Shown here piece after piece: positions 18,285 to 27,013 of a stretch of DNA of 64,000 nucleotides. This DNA is from Lewinellaceae bacterium. Lineage in GTDB: Bacteria; Bacteroidota; Bacteroidia; Chitinophagales; Saprospiraceae. The translations under genes were made by a program, and so were the position numbers. The notes beneath the pieces were generated by a model. That model did not search any database. It was not told the origin of the DNA and saw only the letters and a program-made list of their open reading frames with translations. The DNA lies in NCBI GenBank assembly GCA_020636325.1, contig JACJYC010000006.1, positions 124,001-188,000 on the forward strand, written 5' to 3'. How positions within the stretch are numbered: position 1 is the first letter of the stretch; each line of letters starts with the position of its first letter.

Positions 18285-19058
18285 ATGAAAAAGATACTCT
18301 TTTGCCTCCACTTCCTGCTGTTGCTGTCGATCGGCGCATTCGCCCAAACGACGGCAAGCGGGGTTTCCAATGTCAAAATCCAGATCAGCGAAGAACGCGA
18401 CAAGGCGACCATCACCTACGACCTTGCAAGGGTCAGCCAGGTGTCTGCCTATAACGTAGCCGTCAAGATTTTGCTGGACGGAGAATCCATTAACGCCATC
18501 GGCCTTTCCGGCGATCTGGGGCCCAATATCGCCCCGGGTTTCGGCAAGCGCATCATCTGGGATATTGTCAAGGACGTGATCCTGGACAATCCCCAGGAAC
18601 TTAAGGTGGAAGTTACGGGCACCCCCGTCGCAGCGCCTTGCATGCCCATGAAAACCGTACCGGTCTATGCCGGATTGGCGGGCGTGGCAGCCACCGGCGC
18701 CGGCTTGTTCATCTCCGGGCTCGGCGCCGAAAGCAATTCAAAGGAAATTTACCAGGTCTACAAGGATAACCCGGACCCGAATGACGCCGTATTCTCTGAA
18801 ATGAGCCGCGATGACCATTATACCGAGGCCAACAAGAAGCACAAGCAAGGGACCTGGCTGATGATCGGCGGCGGGGCCATACTGGCCGCCGGCGGATTCG
18901 TGATGATCAGCCGGCTGGCGCAGGTCAACCGCTACAACAAGGACTGCGCTTCCCGCGGCATCGGCGGCAATTTCAAACCCCGGATCCATTTTGAGCCCGT
19001 GATGGTCGGCGACAGCTACGACAACGGCATCGGGCTCGCTTTAACCCTAAAATTCTAA
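18285..19058 (+). CDS. Exported Ig-like protein with two membrane segments
   Basis: 257 residues. Signal peptide MKKILFCLHFLLLLSIGAFAQ. Residues about 25-110 match an Ig-like domain frequent in Bacteroidota, marked by ITYDLARVS, a strand with LLDGES, LSGDLGPNIAPG and IIWDIVKD. Two hydrophobic segments follow, around residues 127-145 (YAGLAGVAATGAGLFISGL) and 190-206 (WLMIGGGAILAAGGFVM), so the C-terminal half is probably membrane-bound. It lies 18 bp after the caspase-like lipoprotein and 4 bp before the next gene; the three are probably one operon and may form a complex. Function unknown. Confidence 0.78.
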   Translation: MKKILFCLHFLLLLSIGAFAQTTASGVSNVKIQISEERDKATITYDLARVSQVSAYNVAVKILLDGESINAIGLSGDLGPNIAPGFGKRIIWDIVKDVILDNPQELKVEVTGTPVAAPCMPMKTVPVYAGLAGVAATGAGLFISGLGAESNSKEIYQVYKDNPDPNDAVFSEMSRDDHYTEANKKHKQGTWLMIGGGAILAAGGFVMISRLAQVNRYNKDCASRGIGGNFKPRIHFEPVMVGDSYDNGIGLALTLKF

Positions 19059-19062
19059 CAAC

Positions 19063-19647
19063 ATGAGATTCCTGATTCTTTTGATTTTTCTTTTCGGAGC
19101 AGTCGCTTCGTTCGCCCAGCCCAAAGGCAATTCCACTTATGCCGGGCTGACCCAGTTCCTGAATACGGAATTCGTTCAGAAATTCGAACAATCCAGGAAC
19201 AAGGCAGAACAAGCCGTCCGGGATTTCAACCGGATCAAGGATGAATTTGCCCCGGAGGATGTCATGCGCGTCATGGACGCCTACAACGCATCCGCCGAAC
19301 AATTCAACCAGGTGCTCTACAACATAAAGGCGGACCTGCTCGATCGTCAGAAGCGCAAATTCATCATCCAGTATCCGCAGGATTATTCCCGGCAGATCGA
19401 AACCGACCTGAACGTCGCCAAGGATTACTACCAGAGCCACTTCCAGAATGTGGTTTTCGAAGTGACCGGCGGCCGGGTATCCGGTATGCCCTTCCTGGCC
19501 CTGTTGCCGGAAATCATCAAGTACGGAAAGATCGCCTTCCAGATCTTCCAGAACATCAAGGCGGAGATCAAAAAGTACAACGACTCGATCCTGGAGGATC
19601 ATTTGATCCAGCCGTATAGGTTCCACTCCTGGAACGAGCTGGAATGA
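19063..19647 (+). CDS. Small exported helical protein, unknown
   Basis: 194 residues with a signal peptide (MRFLILLIFLFGAVASFAQ). The mature part is rich in charged and amphipathic helices (FEQSRNKAEQAVRDFNRIKDE; later YGKIAFQIFQNIKAEIKKY) and might be a helical bundle. No domain recognised. The start codon lies four bases after the stop of the Ig-like membrane protein gene, so translational coupling is likely, and the gene closes the caspase operon before a repeat block. Confidence 0.72.
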   Translation: MRFLILLIFLFGAVASFAQPKGNSTYAGLTQFLNTEFVQKFEQSRNKAEQAVRDFNRIKDEFAPEDVMRVMDAYNASAEQFNQVLYNIKADLLDRQKRKFIIQYPQDYSRQIETDLNVAKDYYQSHFQNVVFEVTGGRVSGMPFLALLPEIIKYGKIAFQIFQNIKAEIKKYNDSILEDHLIQPYRFHSWNELE

Positions 19648-19733
19648 GGGGGATTTGAGGGATTGGGGAATTGAGGAACCGAGGAATTGAGGAACCGAGG
19701 AATCGAGCTCGTCGCTCAATTCCTCGGGTTCCA
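19647..19733. repeat. GAGGAATT-type repeat ending in a long hairpin
   Basis: Units of GGAATTGAGGAACCGA (period 8) run to about 19708. The last 43 bases fold on themselves: GGAACCGAGGAATCGAGC (19690-19707) pairs with GCTCAATTCCTCGGGTTCC with one mismatch and one extra base. The same unit occurs at 55.3 kb. It could end the caspase operon, but no T run follows. Confidence 0.85.
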
Positions 19734-19786
19734 TGCAAAGCCTGGCAACCCGGAAGCTTTGGGTAACTTTTTTAAATCAATGGAAA

Positions 19787-20440
19787 ATGAAAAAGAGCCT
19801 CCTTTTCATGATCACCGCCTCTTTGTTCATTTTTACTTGTCCGGGGTGTAACCTGGATGAGATTCCGGATACCGGCGCCTGGGAATGCGGCCAGGTGTTC
19901 AAGGATCCCAGAGACGGGAAGACCTATAAAACGATCTGGATTGCCAACGACGGCAGCCACGATCCCAACAAACCCGGCAAATGCTGGATGGTGGAAAGCC
20001 TGGATTTCAATACCGCCAATTTCTTCTCCAGCTGCTACGGAATGGCGGATGCAAATTGCGACCTCTACGGTCGGGTCTATTCCAAACAGACCCTGGCCAA
20101 CGTATGTACCAACGGCTGGCATGTGGCGACGGCAGACGAATGGAAGGAGCTCTTTCAAACCTACGGGTTGACGGAGCAACTCACGGGAAACGGCCCGATT
20201 TACAGCGGCAGTGCAACGCCATTTTTACCCGGCGGCAATACCAAGCTGGATTTTCTGATGGGCGGCTCCTGCCTGGCTGATGACGATTGCAGCGGCCTGG
20301 GGGATTATGTCGGTTTCTGGGGCGGTACGGATGCTTTTGCCGGCTTCAACAAATCCGGAAGCGCGCAGGTATGGTCAACCGCCGTCATACAGGGGGCGTC
20401 CGATTTGCGGTATTACGTGCGGTGCGTCAATGATAATTGA
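19787..20440 (+). CDS. FISUMP-domain lipoprotein
   Basis: 217 residues from ATG 19787. I chose this start because it gives a lipoprotein signal with lipobox CPGC (Cys21); the open frame reaches back to 19733 but runs into the repeat block. The mature part matches the FISUMP (Fibrobacter succinogenes major paralogous) domain: DPRDGKTYKTIWI, CWMVESLDF, LYGRVYSKQ, CTNGWHVATADEW, and YVRCVND at the end. The domain is widespread in Bacteroidota surface lipoproteins; its role is unknown. The large tandem array begins at the stop codon. Confidence 0.85.
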   Translation: MKKSLLFMITASLFIFTCPGCNLDEIPDTGAWECGQVFKDPRDGKTYKTIWIANDGSHDPNKPGKCWMVESLDFNTANFFSSCYGMADANCDLYGRVYSKQTLANVCTNGWHVATADEWKELFQTYGLTEQLTGNGPIYSGSATPFLPGGNTKLDFLMGGSCLADDDCSGLGDYVGFWGGTDAFAGFNKSGSAQVWSTAVIQGASDLRYYVRCVNDN

Positions 20441-22150
20441 ATCAATCGAACAATTGAATCGATTTTTGGAATGTTTCGAATGAATCGATTTAAGCTGACC
20501 AACCGGCGGACGACTAAATTCGAATCAATCGAATCAATCGAACAATCGAACCAATCGAACATTGAATCGATTTTTGGAATGTTTCGAATGAATCGATTTA
20601 AGCTGACCAACCGGCGGACGACTAAATTCGAATCAATCGAATCAATCGTACCAATCGAACCAATCAAAAGATTGAATCGATTTTTGGAATGTTTCGAATG
20701 AATCGATTTAAGCTGACCAACCGGCGGATGACTAAATTCGAACCAATCGAACCAATCGTACCAATCGAACCAATCAAAAGATTGAATCGATTTTTGGAAT
20801 GTTTCGAATGAATCGATTTAAGCTGACCAACCGGCGGATGACTAAATTCGAACCAATCGTACCAATCGAACCAATCAAAAGATTGAATCGATTTTTGGAA
20901 TGTTTCGAATGAATCGATTTAAGCTGACCAACTGGCGGACGACTAAATTCGGAACAATCGAATCAATCGAACAATCGAACCAATCAAAAGATTGAATCGA
21001 TTTTTGGAATGTTTCGAATGAATCGATTTAAGCTGACCAACCGGCGGACGACTAAATTCGAATCAATCGAACCAATCGTACCAATCGAACCAATCAAAAG
21101 ATTGAATCGATTTTTGGAATGTTTCGAATGAATCGATTTAAGCTGACCAACCGGCGGACGACTAAATTCGAACCAATCGAACCAATCGTACCAATCGAAC
21201 CAATCAAAAGATTGAATCGATTTTTGGAATGTTTCGAATGAATCGATTTAAGCTGACCAACCGGCGGACGACTAAATTCGGAACAATCGAATCAATCGAA
21301 AATCGAACCAATCAAAAGATTGAATCGATTTTGGAATGTTTCGAATGAATCGATTTAAGCTGACCAACCGGCGGACGACTAAATTCGAACAATCGAACAA
21401 TCGAACAATCGAACCAATCAAAAGATTGAATCGATTTTTGGAATGTTTCGAATGAATCGATTTAAGCTGACCAATCGGCGGATGACTAAATTCGAACCAA
21501 TCGAACCAATCAAAATCGATTGAATCGATTTTGGAATGTTTCGAATGAATCGATTTAAGCTGACCAACCGGCGGATGACTAAATTCGGAACAATCGATCA
21601 ATCGAACAATCGAACCAATCAAAAGATTGAATCGATTTTTGGAATGTTTCGAATGAATCGATTTAAGCTGACCAACCGGCGGATGACTAAATTCGGAACA
21701 ATCGAATCAATCGAACAATCGAACCAATCAAAAGATTGAATCGATTTTTGGAATGTTTCGAATGAATCGATTTAAGCTGACCAACCGGCGGACGACTAAA
21801 TTCGGAACAATCGAATCAATCGAACAATCGAACCAATCAAAAGATTGAATCGATTTTTGGAATGTTTCGAATGAATCGATTTAAGCTGACCAACCGGCGG
21901 ACGACTAAATTCGAATCAATCGAACCAATCGTACAATCGAACCAATCGAACCAATCAAAAGATTGAATCGATTTTTGGAATGTTTCGAATGAATCGATTT
22001 AAGCTGACCAACCGGCGGACGACTAAATTCGAACAATCGAATCAATCGAACAATCGACTAAATTCGAATCAATCGAATCAATCGAACCAATCGAACAATC
22101 GAACAATCGAACAATCGAACAATCGAACAATCGAACAATCGAACAATCCA
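20441..22150. repeat. Tandem array of 15 units of about 105-110 bp
   Basis: The segment TTAAGCTGACCAA occurs 15 times between about 20489 and 22012, at spacings of roughly 94 to 116 bases. Each unit has a conserved core of about 70 bp, from GATTGAATCGATTTTTGGAA through TTTCGAATGAATCGATTT to CCGGCGGACGACTAAATTCG, plus a variable linker of short AATCAATCGAACC-type words. The palindromic 8-mer AATCGATT appears twice per core. The 3' end decays into pure GAACAATC octamers (22098-22148). Usual unit length is not a multiple of three, so reading frames rotate and no protein is encoded across it. It lies between the FISUMP and papain-like genes; the latter starts 14 bp after it. Function unknown. Confidence 0.95.
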
Positions 22151-22163
22151 ATCAATAAAAAAA

Positions 22164-23615
22164 ATGAGCTTCTCAATCCCCAAATATCTGTCATTGGCGT
22201 TATTGCTGGCCTTCCCGGCCTTGTTCCAGGCTCAGGGGCTGCTGCTCGATGACGAACGCTATGAAATACTGCCCAGGCAACCGCTGTACGGAGAAGGCAG
22301 CAAAGCGGAAAGCGAAGCCCTCAAAGGCATTGCCAAAGCGGACCTGAAACCCTATTGCCCGACCCCCCAGGATCAGGGGTATATCGGCTCCTGCACCGGT
22401 TGGTCGACGGGCTACGGGGCATTCACCATACTGAACGCCATCCGGAACAAAATGGCGGGTAAAACCCCGGAGATCACCCGCGACGCCATGTCGGCCCTGT
22501 TTATTTACAACCAGGTCCGGAAAGGGAGTTGCGATTTTGGGGCCTACATTTCGGATGCCGCCGGTTTTCTCGTCAAAACGGGCGATATCTTTTCGCGGGA
22601 TTTTGACCGGATCAAGAACGACTGCGAAAAAACCGCCGGCGATGAGGACAAGGAAAACGCCGCCCAAAACCGGATCCGGGACTATGTCACGCTGTTTGCT
22701 CCCAACGATCCGGCCACCGTCAAGATCCAGAAGACCAAGCTGAGTCTGGCCCAGAACAAGCCGGTGATCATCGGCATGAAGTTGTACAAGAATTTCCAGC
22801 GGATCACCTCGAAGGATGAGTATTGGTACCCCGCCAAAGGCGACACTTCGCTGCTGGGGGCCCACGCCATGGTGGTGATCGGGTTCGACGACGGCCGGGA
22901 GGCTTTCGAACTGATGAACAGCTGGGGCGTCAATTGGGGCAACAGCGGCTTTATCTGGGTCAAATACAAGGATTTCGGCCGGTTTTGCCAATACGCCGTT
23001 CAATTGATCCCGGATGACGGGCACTTGTCCGGAAAGGAATACAAATCCGCCGTAACCATCCGCCGGCCCGGGTATGACGAGGACAATAACCTGCAATTCA
23101 CCGATCTGGATCTCCGGTACAACAACGGCTATTACGACCTCCGGGCCGGAGCCCTGAAAAAAGGCGACCTGTTGCAACCCCTGGTGAAGTACATCACAGC
23201 GGATATGTACCTCTACGCCTTCTCTTTTGATGCCGGCCGGAAGGTGAAGGTCCATTGGCCGCGCGACGAAACGCTGGACAGCAAGTACGACGGCAAACAC
23301 GAGAGCGCCGTAGTTTCCATCGCTGATGTCAATCTGCCGATCCCCGGGCCCTACGGCGCCCTGTCGTTTTCAAACCCCGGAACGGAGTACATCTGTTTCC
23401 TCGTATCCAAATCGCCGATCGATAACTTCAACGGATACCTGTCCAAATTGCAATCCTACCAAAAGGGCGATTTCCTGGCGAACCTTCAGAAAGCCTTCGG
23501 CAAACAATTGGAACCGGTAAGTGATGTGCAGTATGATGCCGCAGAAATTCAGGCCCAAAGCGGGTTGAAGAAAGGCGGGATCATGCCGGTGGTGGTGCGG
23601 GTCGTGGTGAGATAG
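22164..23615 (+). CDS. Secreted papain-like (C1) cysteine protease
   Basis: 483 residues; signal peptide MSFSIPKYLSLALLLAFPALFQAQ. The catalytic set of the papain family is complete: oxyanion Gln71 and Cys77 in DQGYIGSCTGWSTGY, His234 in LLGAHAMVVIGFDD, and Asn252 in MNSWGVNWGNSGF. About 190 residues follow the protease domain, with beta-strand character and no domain I recognise. No obvious inhibitory propeptide is seen, since only about 45 residues separate signal and active site. The only leader is the end of the octamer repeat plus AATAAAAAAA, so expression may depend on the repeat array. Probably acts outside the cytoplasm. Confidence 0.88.
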   Translation: MSFSIPKYLSLALLLAFPALFQAQGLLLDDERYEILPRQPLYGEGSKAESEALKGIAKADLKPYCPTPQDQGYIGSCTGWSTGYGAFTILNAIRNKMAGKTPEITRDAMSALFIYNQVRKGSCDFGAYISDAAGFLVKTGDIFSRDFDRIKNDCEKTAGDEDKENAAQNRIRDYVTLFAPNDPATVKIQKTKLSLAQNKPVIIGMKLYKNFQRITSKDEYWYPAKGDTSLLGAHAMVVIGFDDGREAFELMNSWGVNWGNSGFIWVKYKDFGRFCQYAVQLIPDDGHLSGKEYKSAVTIRRPGYDEDNNLQFTDLDLRYNNGYYDLRAGALKKGDLLQPLVKYITADMYLYAFSFDAGRKVKVHWPRDETLDSKYDGKHESAVVSIADVNLPIPGPYGALSFSNPGTEYICFLVSKSPIDNFNGYLSKLQSYQKGDFLANLQKAFGKQLEPVSDVQYDAAEIQAQSGLKKGGIMPVVVRVVVR

Positions 23616-23616
23616 T

Positions 23617-23713
23617 GTGTAGTCGTAAGTCATAAGTCGTAAGTTGTAAGTCATAAGTCGTAAGTTGTTTAATGGCAACACTTACGACTTACAACTTACG
23701 ACTTACAACTAAA
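23617..23713. repeat. AACTTAC heptamer repeat forming a hairpin between convergent genes
   Basis: Left half: GTAAGTC/ATAAGTC/GTAAGTT units up to about 23668. Right half: the complement (ACTTACG, ACTTACA) from about 23677. The halves can pair over some 30 bases around a short loop (TTTAATGG). It separates the papain gene (+) from the LytTR gene (-), a place where transcription from both sides should end. Confidence 0.88.
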
Positions 23714-23714
23714 A

Positions 23715-24470
23715 TTAATATTCCTGCAAACGCCGCATCTGCTCCATAAAGGCAGCCCTGCGCCGGCGGGAGACTTCGATCTTGATCTCATCGTCCATGA
23801 TGAGGTAGCCGCCGTCGCCTTTGACGAATTTGCGCATGTAGTTGAGGTTGATGACATGGCGCTTGTGGACGCGGTAGAAGTTGAAGGGCGCCAGCAGGTC
23901 TTCGTAGGCCTTGATGGTCTTGGAAGCCGTGATCCGGTCGCCGTTGTTCATATAGATATGCGTATAGTTGTCTTCGGCTTCGAAGCGTACGATATCCTTG
24001 ATGTTGACAAAGTAGATGCCGTCGAGCGCGGGAATGCTCATTTTGGTGAAGGCATTGGGGTTGTTGTAGTAATTGTTGAACAACTCCAGCCGGCGGTCCG
24101 TCTCGTTGTATTTGCGGGGGCGGATCCGGGAGACCGCTTCGATCAGCATATCCGGGTCAATGGGCTTGACGATATAGCCGATGGAGCTGTATTCGCAGGC
24201 CTTGATGGCGTATTCGGAATAGGCGGTAACAAAAACGATGTCAAAATCGATGGGGCGGAGCTGATTCAGCATCTGGAACACCAGTCCGTCCGGCAGGCTG
24301 ATGTCGAGAAATGCCACATCCGGGGTGCAGGCGGGGTCGGTCAGCAGGTCAACGCCTTCTTCTACCGTACCGGCCTCGCCGATGACTTCCACTTCTTCGC
24401 AGTGTTCTGACAAAAGGTTTTTCAGGTTGTTCAAACCGTTGATCTCATCTTCGATTATTACGGCTTTCAT
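23715..24470 (-). CDS. LytTR-family response regulator
   Basis: 251 residues. Residues 1-120 are a receiver domain: acidic pair EDE at 7-9, phospho-acceptor Asp in FLDISLPDG near residue 56, Thr in VFVTAYSEY and Lys in VKPID. Residues about 140-250 are a LytTR DNA-binding domain (IVRFEAEDNYTHIY, FYRVHKRHVINLNYM). Such regulators usually pair with LytS-type membrane kinases; none is adjacent, but one lies at 55448. A good Bacteroidota promoter is present upstream (24500-24533). Targets unknown. Confidence 0.93.
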   Translation of the reverse strand: MKAVIIEDEINGLNNLKNLLSEHCEEVEVIGEAGTVEEGVDLLTDPACTPDVAFLDISLPDGLVFQMLNQLRPIDFDIVFVTAYSEYAIKACEYSSIGYIVKPIDPDMLIEAVSRIRPRKYNETDRRLELFNNYYNNPNAFTKMSIPALDGIYFVNIKDIVRFEAEDNYTHIYMNNGDRITASKTIKAYEDLLAPFNFYRVHKRHVINLNYMRKFVKGDGGYLIMDDEIKIEVSRRRRAAFMEQMRRLQEY

Positions 24471-24499
24471 TTGAAAGTTTGTATTAATTGTTCAATCAG

Positions 24500-24533
24500 C
24501 AAATCTACAATAAAGGGGTATAAAAACGGCAAA
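24500..24533 (-). promoter_or_regulatory. Promoter of the LytTR gene
   Basis: On the minus strand: -33 TTTG (24530-24533), 22 bases, then -7 TAGATTTG (24500-24507), matching the Bacteroidota consensus TTTG / TAnnTTTG. The start codon lies 29 bases downstream. Confidence 0.65.
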
Positions 24534-24710
24534 TTGTGCGGTCCAAATTACGGAACGGCATTGTCCGGGCTTCGGATGAGCCCTGAGGCCGGTCTGGAAG
24601 GTCGGCCCTGGGGCGGAGAATGGAGATAATGCCGCTCCGGATTGGTTTTTTTCAAAAAACCCGAATAACTTGGGCTTTGAAAACGAAAGCATGAAACCTA
24701 ACCAAATGCC

Positions 24711-25256
24711 ATGATTTTGCTGGAAACCATAAGACTGGTCCTGGCTGAACTCACCTGGGATGACCTGGGCAACATCCACGATCTGTACTCCTGCCCGGAG
24801 GTCGAGGAATTCAATACGATCGGTATTCCGGAGGATCTGAACATGACCAAAATACTGATCCGCTCCACTGTCGAAGCCGCCCGGTCGGGAGATCAAAAGA
24901 ACTTCGGCTGGACCATCAACCTGAAATCTTCCGGAATGTTTATAGGAGAAGCCGGCCTCAGTGTGACCAACGACCGGTTCAGAATGGGGGAGATCTACTA
25001 CAATCTCCTGCCCGAATTCTGGGGCCAGGGTTTTGCAACCGAAGCCGTCAAGACCATCATCAAGTTCGGATTTGAAGAGCTCCGGCTCCACCGGATCGAA
25101 GCCGGCGTTACGACCGATAACCAAATGTCCATAAAAGTGCTCGAAAAGGTGGGCATGACCCGCGAGGGCCTCAAGCGAAAAATGCTGCCCATCCGGGGAA
25201 ACTGGAAGGACAACTACCACTACGCTATACTGGAAGAAGATGAAAGAGACTACTAA
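24711..25256 (+). CDS. GNAT acetyltransferase, RimJ/RimL type
   Basis: 181 residues. ILLETIRLVLAELTWDDL is the usual start of RimJ/RimL-like N-acetyltransferases; the acetyl-CoA loop is around residues 103-113 (LLPEFWGQGFATEAV) and is followed by ELRLHRIEAGVTTDNQ and VLEKVGMTREGLKR, all family hallmarks. Substrate cannot be told; ribosomal or other protein N-termini or small amines are possible. The 3' end overlaps the potassium channel gene by 17 bp, so the two are cotranscribed. Confidence 0.88.
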   Translation: MILLETIRLVLAELTWDDLGNIHDLYSCPEVEEFNTIGIPEDLNMTKILIRSTVEAARSGDQKNFGWTINLKSSGMFIGEAGLSVTNDRFRMGEIYYNLLPEFWGQGFATEAVKTIIKFGFEELRLHRIEAGVTTDNQMSIKVLEKVGMTREGLKRKMLPIRGNWKDNYHYAILEEDERDY

Positions 25257-26073
25257 GCCGTTCAGCCCGACCCGGGAAAAACTGCACGAGATCATTTTTG
25301 AAGCCGATACGCCGGCGGGAAAGGCCTTTGATATTGCATTGCTCATATTGATCTCCGCCAGCGTACTGGTCGTGATGCTGGAGAGTGTGAATTACATTCA
25401 GATAAAATACGCCGATCTTTTCTGGACCCTGGAATGGGTTTTCACCGTCCTGTTCACCATCGAATATGCGCTGAGGATCTACTCGGTTTACAGCCCGAGA
25501 AAGTACATGACCAGCTTTTTCGGCGTGATCGATCTGCTGGCCATCCTGCCGGCCTATCTGAGCGTTTTTCTGGTTGGCGCCCAGTATTTTCTGGTGGTCC
25601 GGGCGTTGCGGTTGCTGCGCGTGTTCCGGATCCTGAAACTGGGCTATTTCCTGAAGGAAGGGGAAACGCTGATGCGGGCCGTCAGGGCAAGCCTGGCCAA
25701 AATAACCGTTTTCCTGTTTTTTGTCCTGCTCCTGGTCATGATCATCGGCGCCCTGATGTACCTGGTGGAAGGCGGCCGGAACGAAGGGTTTTCCAGCATC
25801 CCGAGGTCCATCTATTGGGCCATCGTTACGCTGACGACCGTTGGCTACGGGGATATCACCCCCCGGACCGATATCGGGCAATTCCTCTCTGCCGCGGTCA
25901 TGCTCCTGGGCTATGCGATCATTGCCGTGCCGACCGGGATCGTGACCGGCGAACTGATCCGCTCCAACCAGAAGGCGGACATTACAACCAAGGCCTGCCG
26001 GTATTGCAGCCGGGAGGGGCACGATGCGGACGCGCGGTATTGCAAGTTTTGCGGGGAGGAGTTGGAGGGGTGA
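25240..26073 (+). CDS. Voltage-gated K+ channel-like protein with C-terminal zinc ribbon
   Basis: 277 residues. Six hydrophobic segments: S1 about 26-50, S2 60-83, S3 90-112, an arginine-rich S4 (RALRLLRVFRILKLG, about 122-136), S5 about 150-173, and S6 about 212-238. The selectivity filter TTVGYGD (about residues 198-204) predicts potassium selectivity. After S6 the tail holds two CxxC pairs (CRYC and CKFC), a zinc-ribbon signature not standard for this family; it may be a cytosolic sensor or interaction module. Overlaps the acetyltransferase gene by 17 bp. Confidence 0.9.
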   Translation: MKETTKPFSPTREKLHEIIFEADTPAGKAFDIALLILISASVLVVMLESVNYIQIKYADLFWTLEWVFTVLFTIEYALRIYSVYSPRKYMTSFFGVIDLLAILPAYLSVFLVGAQYFLVVRALRLLRVFRILKLGYFLKEGETLMRAVRASLAKITVFLFFVLLLVMIIGALMYLVEGGRNEGFSSIPRSIYWAIVTLTTVGYGDITPRTDIGQFLSAAVMLLGYAIIAVPTGIVTGELIRSNQKADITTKACRYCSREGHDADARYCKFCGEELEG

Positions 26074-26160
26074 CTTGATGCCTTTAATTTAGCGGTGGCC
26101 AAAAGAGGCTGCTGAAAGCCCAAAAATGCTGTACTTTGATAGTGCAAGATTCTGGATACT

Positions 26161-26556
26161 TTAGGAGGTTTCGTATGGATTGATCAACTTCAGGCCATCA
26201 ATGTTTTTGAAGTCGGTGACATTCCTGGTGACCAGGGCAGCATCATAAACCAAAGCTGTCGCGGCAATAACTGCATCCGGGAGTTTGACTTTATGAACCT
26301 TTCTGATCTCAGCGGTTTTAAGTTTGATATCCCTGTCCAGTTCAATTACAAAAGCTTCTTCAATGAAGTTATTAAGTACTTTCAGGTCATTTTCAAACGG
26401 CGTTTTCCAGCAGAGCAATTCAATTTCGGTAATCACTGAAATAGCTGGACCGGAGTCTTTTAAAAGCTCGTCAATTAATTTTTCAGATTGAAGCGGGAAT
26501 TGCTGCTGCAAATAGTAAATGACTGTATTGGTATCCCAGAGATATTTTATTCCCAT
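26161..26556 (-). CDS. PIN-domain toxin (VapC-like)
   Basis: 131 residues, the usual length. PIN-domain acidic residues are in place: Asp8 (YLWDTN), Glu44 (VITEIELL), Asp94 (KLPDAVIAATA) and Asp115 (RNVTDF). PIN toxins are Mg2+-dependent ribonucleases that cleave tRNA or rRNA. The start overlaps the end of the upstream antitoxin-like gene by 10 bp, a typical toxin-antitoxin arrangement. RNA target not predictable. Confidence 0.9.
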   Translation of the reverse strand: MGIKYLWDTNTVIYYLQQQFPLQSEKLIDELLKDSGPAISVITEIELLCWKTPFENDLKVLNNFIEEAFVIELDRDIKLKTAEIRKVHKVKLPDAVIAATALVYDAALVTRNVTDFKNIDGLKLINPYETS

Positions 26557-26756
26557 TCGCTGCGCAGCGTGTTTAGTTGTTGATCGACCTCATTCAAAAC
26601 CTGCTTGGTCATCGAACCTTTGTACTTGGTCCAGTCCTTGATGGCAGTATTTTCTACATGCTTTTCTTCTCGTAATCGGATGAGCTCCAATAATTCTAAA
26701 TCTAGCAGAAGATTTAGGGCCTTGTCATTGATGATGTCAATCGTTACAGTACGCAT
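26547..26756 (-). CDS. Antitoxin partner of the PIN toxin
   Basis: 69 residues, highly charged and helical (MRTVTIDIINDKALNLLLDL, then LREEKHVENTAIKDWTKYK). No AbrB or RHH signature is clear. It is called an antitoxin from its size, charge, and the 10-bp overlap with the PIN gene. A TAAATTTG box about 85 bp upstream on the minus strand may be the -7 element of the pair. Confidence 0.78.
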   Translation of the reverse strand: MRTVTIDIINDKALNLLLDLELLELIRLREEKHVENTAIKDWTKYKGSMTKQVLNEVDQQLNTLRSEWE

Positions 26757-27013
26757 TTTTTTAAATTAGGTTTTGGCAAACGCCGGCCTTGTTTTGAAAA
26801 GCACCTGGTCAATTCTGGCCATGCCTTGTTACAATATGAACACAAATTTAAAGTAAAAAGGTTTCATAAAAAAGTAAGTAATCTGCTAACCCAGGCCAAA
26901 ATTGAAGTAGTAATACTGTTCTATTTTATCAAGTTTTAATAACCGGTGGTCATTTTTTTTTAAAAAGCACATTTGAATTAAAAACCGATCGGTTTATTTT
27001 GTATCTTTGCCGC
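26757..27013. other. Divergent intergenic region, vapBC-like pair / tetR
   Basis: No gene seen. A+T-rich; holds the likely promoter for the toxin-antitoxin pair (minus-strand TAAATTTG near 26838-26845) and, at its right end, the operator and -7 box of the TetR gene. Confidence 0.6.
26982..27009 (+). promoter_or_regulatory. tetR promoter with operator
   Basis: A perfect 14-bp palindrome AAACCGATCGGTTT (26982-26995) lies just before the -7 element TATCTTTG (27002-27009). An almost identical palindrome stands before the thioesterase gene at 27630. The position between -33 and -7 fits repression by the adjacent TetR protein. The -7 box ends four bases before the start codon, so the transcript may be leaderless. 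Confidence 0.78.

Noticed and set aside
20441..22150. Possible CRISPR array (regular repeats with variable spacers).
   Set aside because: The conserved core is about 70 bp, far longer than a CRISPR repeat, and the linkers are variants of the same short words, not unique spacers. No cas genes are present.
20471..22252. Short open frames in the array encoding MFRMNRFKLTNRR-type peptides.
   Set aside because: The usual unit length is not a multiple of three and the frames end within one or two units; the peptides are a by-product of the repeat.
24645..24663. GGTTTTTTTCAAAAAACC hairpin upstream of the acetyltransferase gene as terminator.
   Set aside because: Almost pure A-T stem with no T tail; nothing ends there on either strand.
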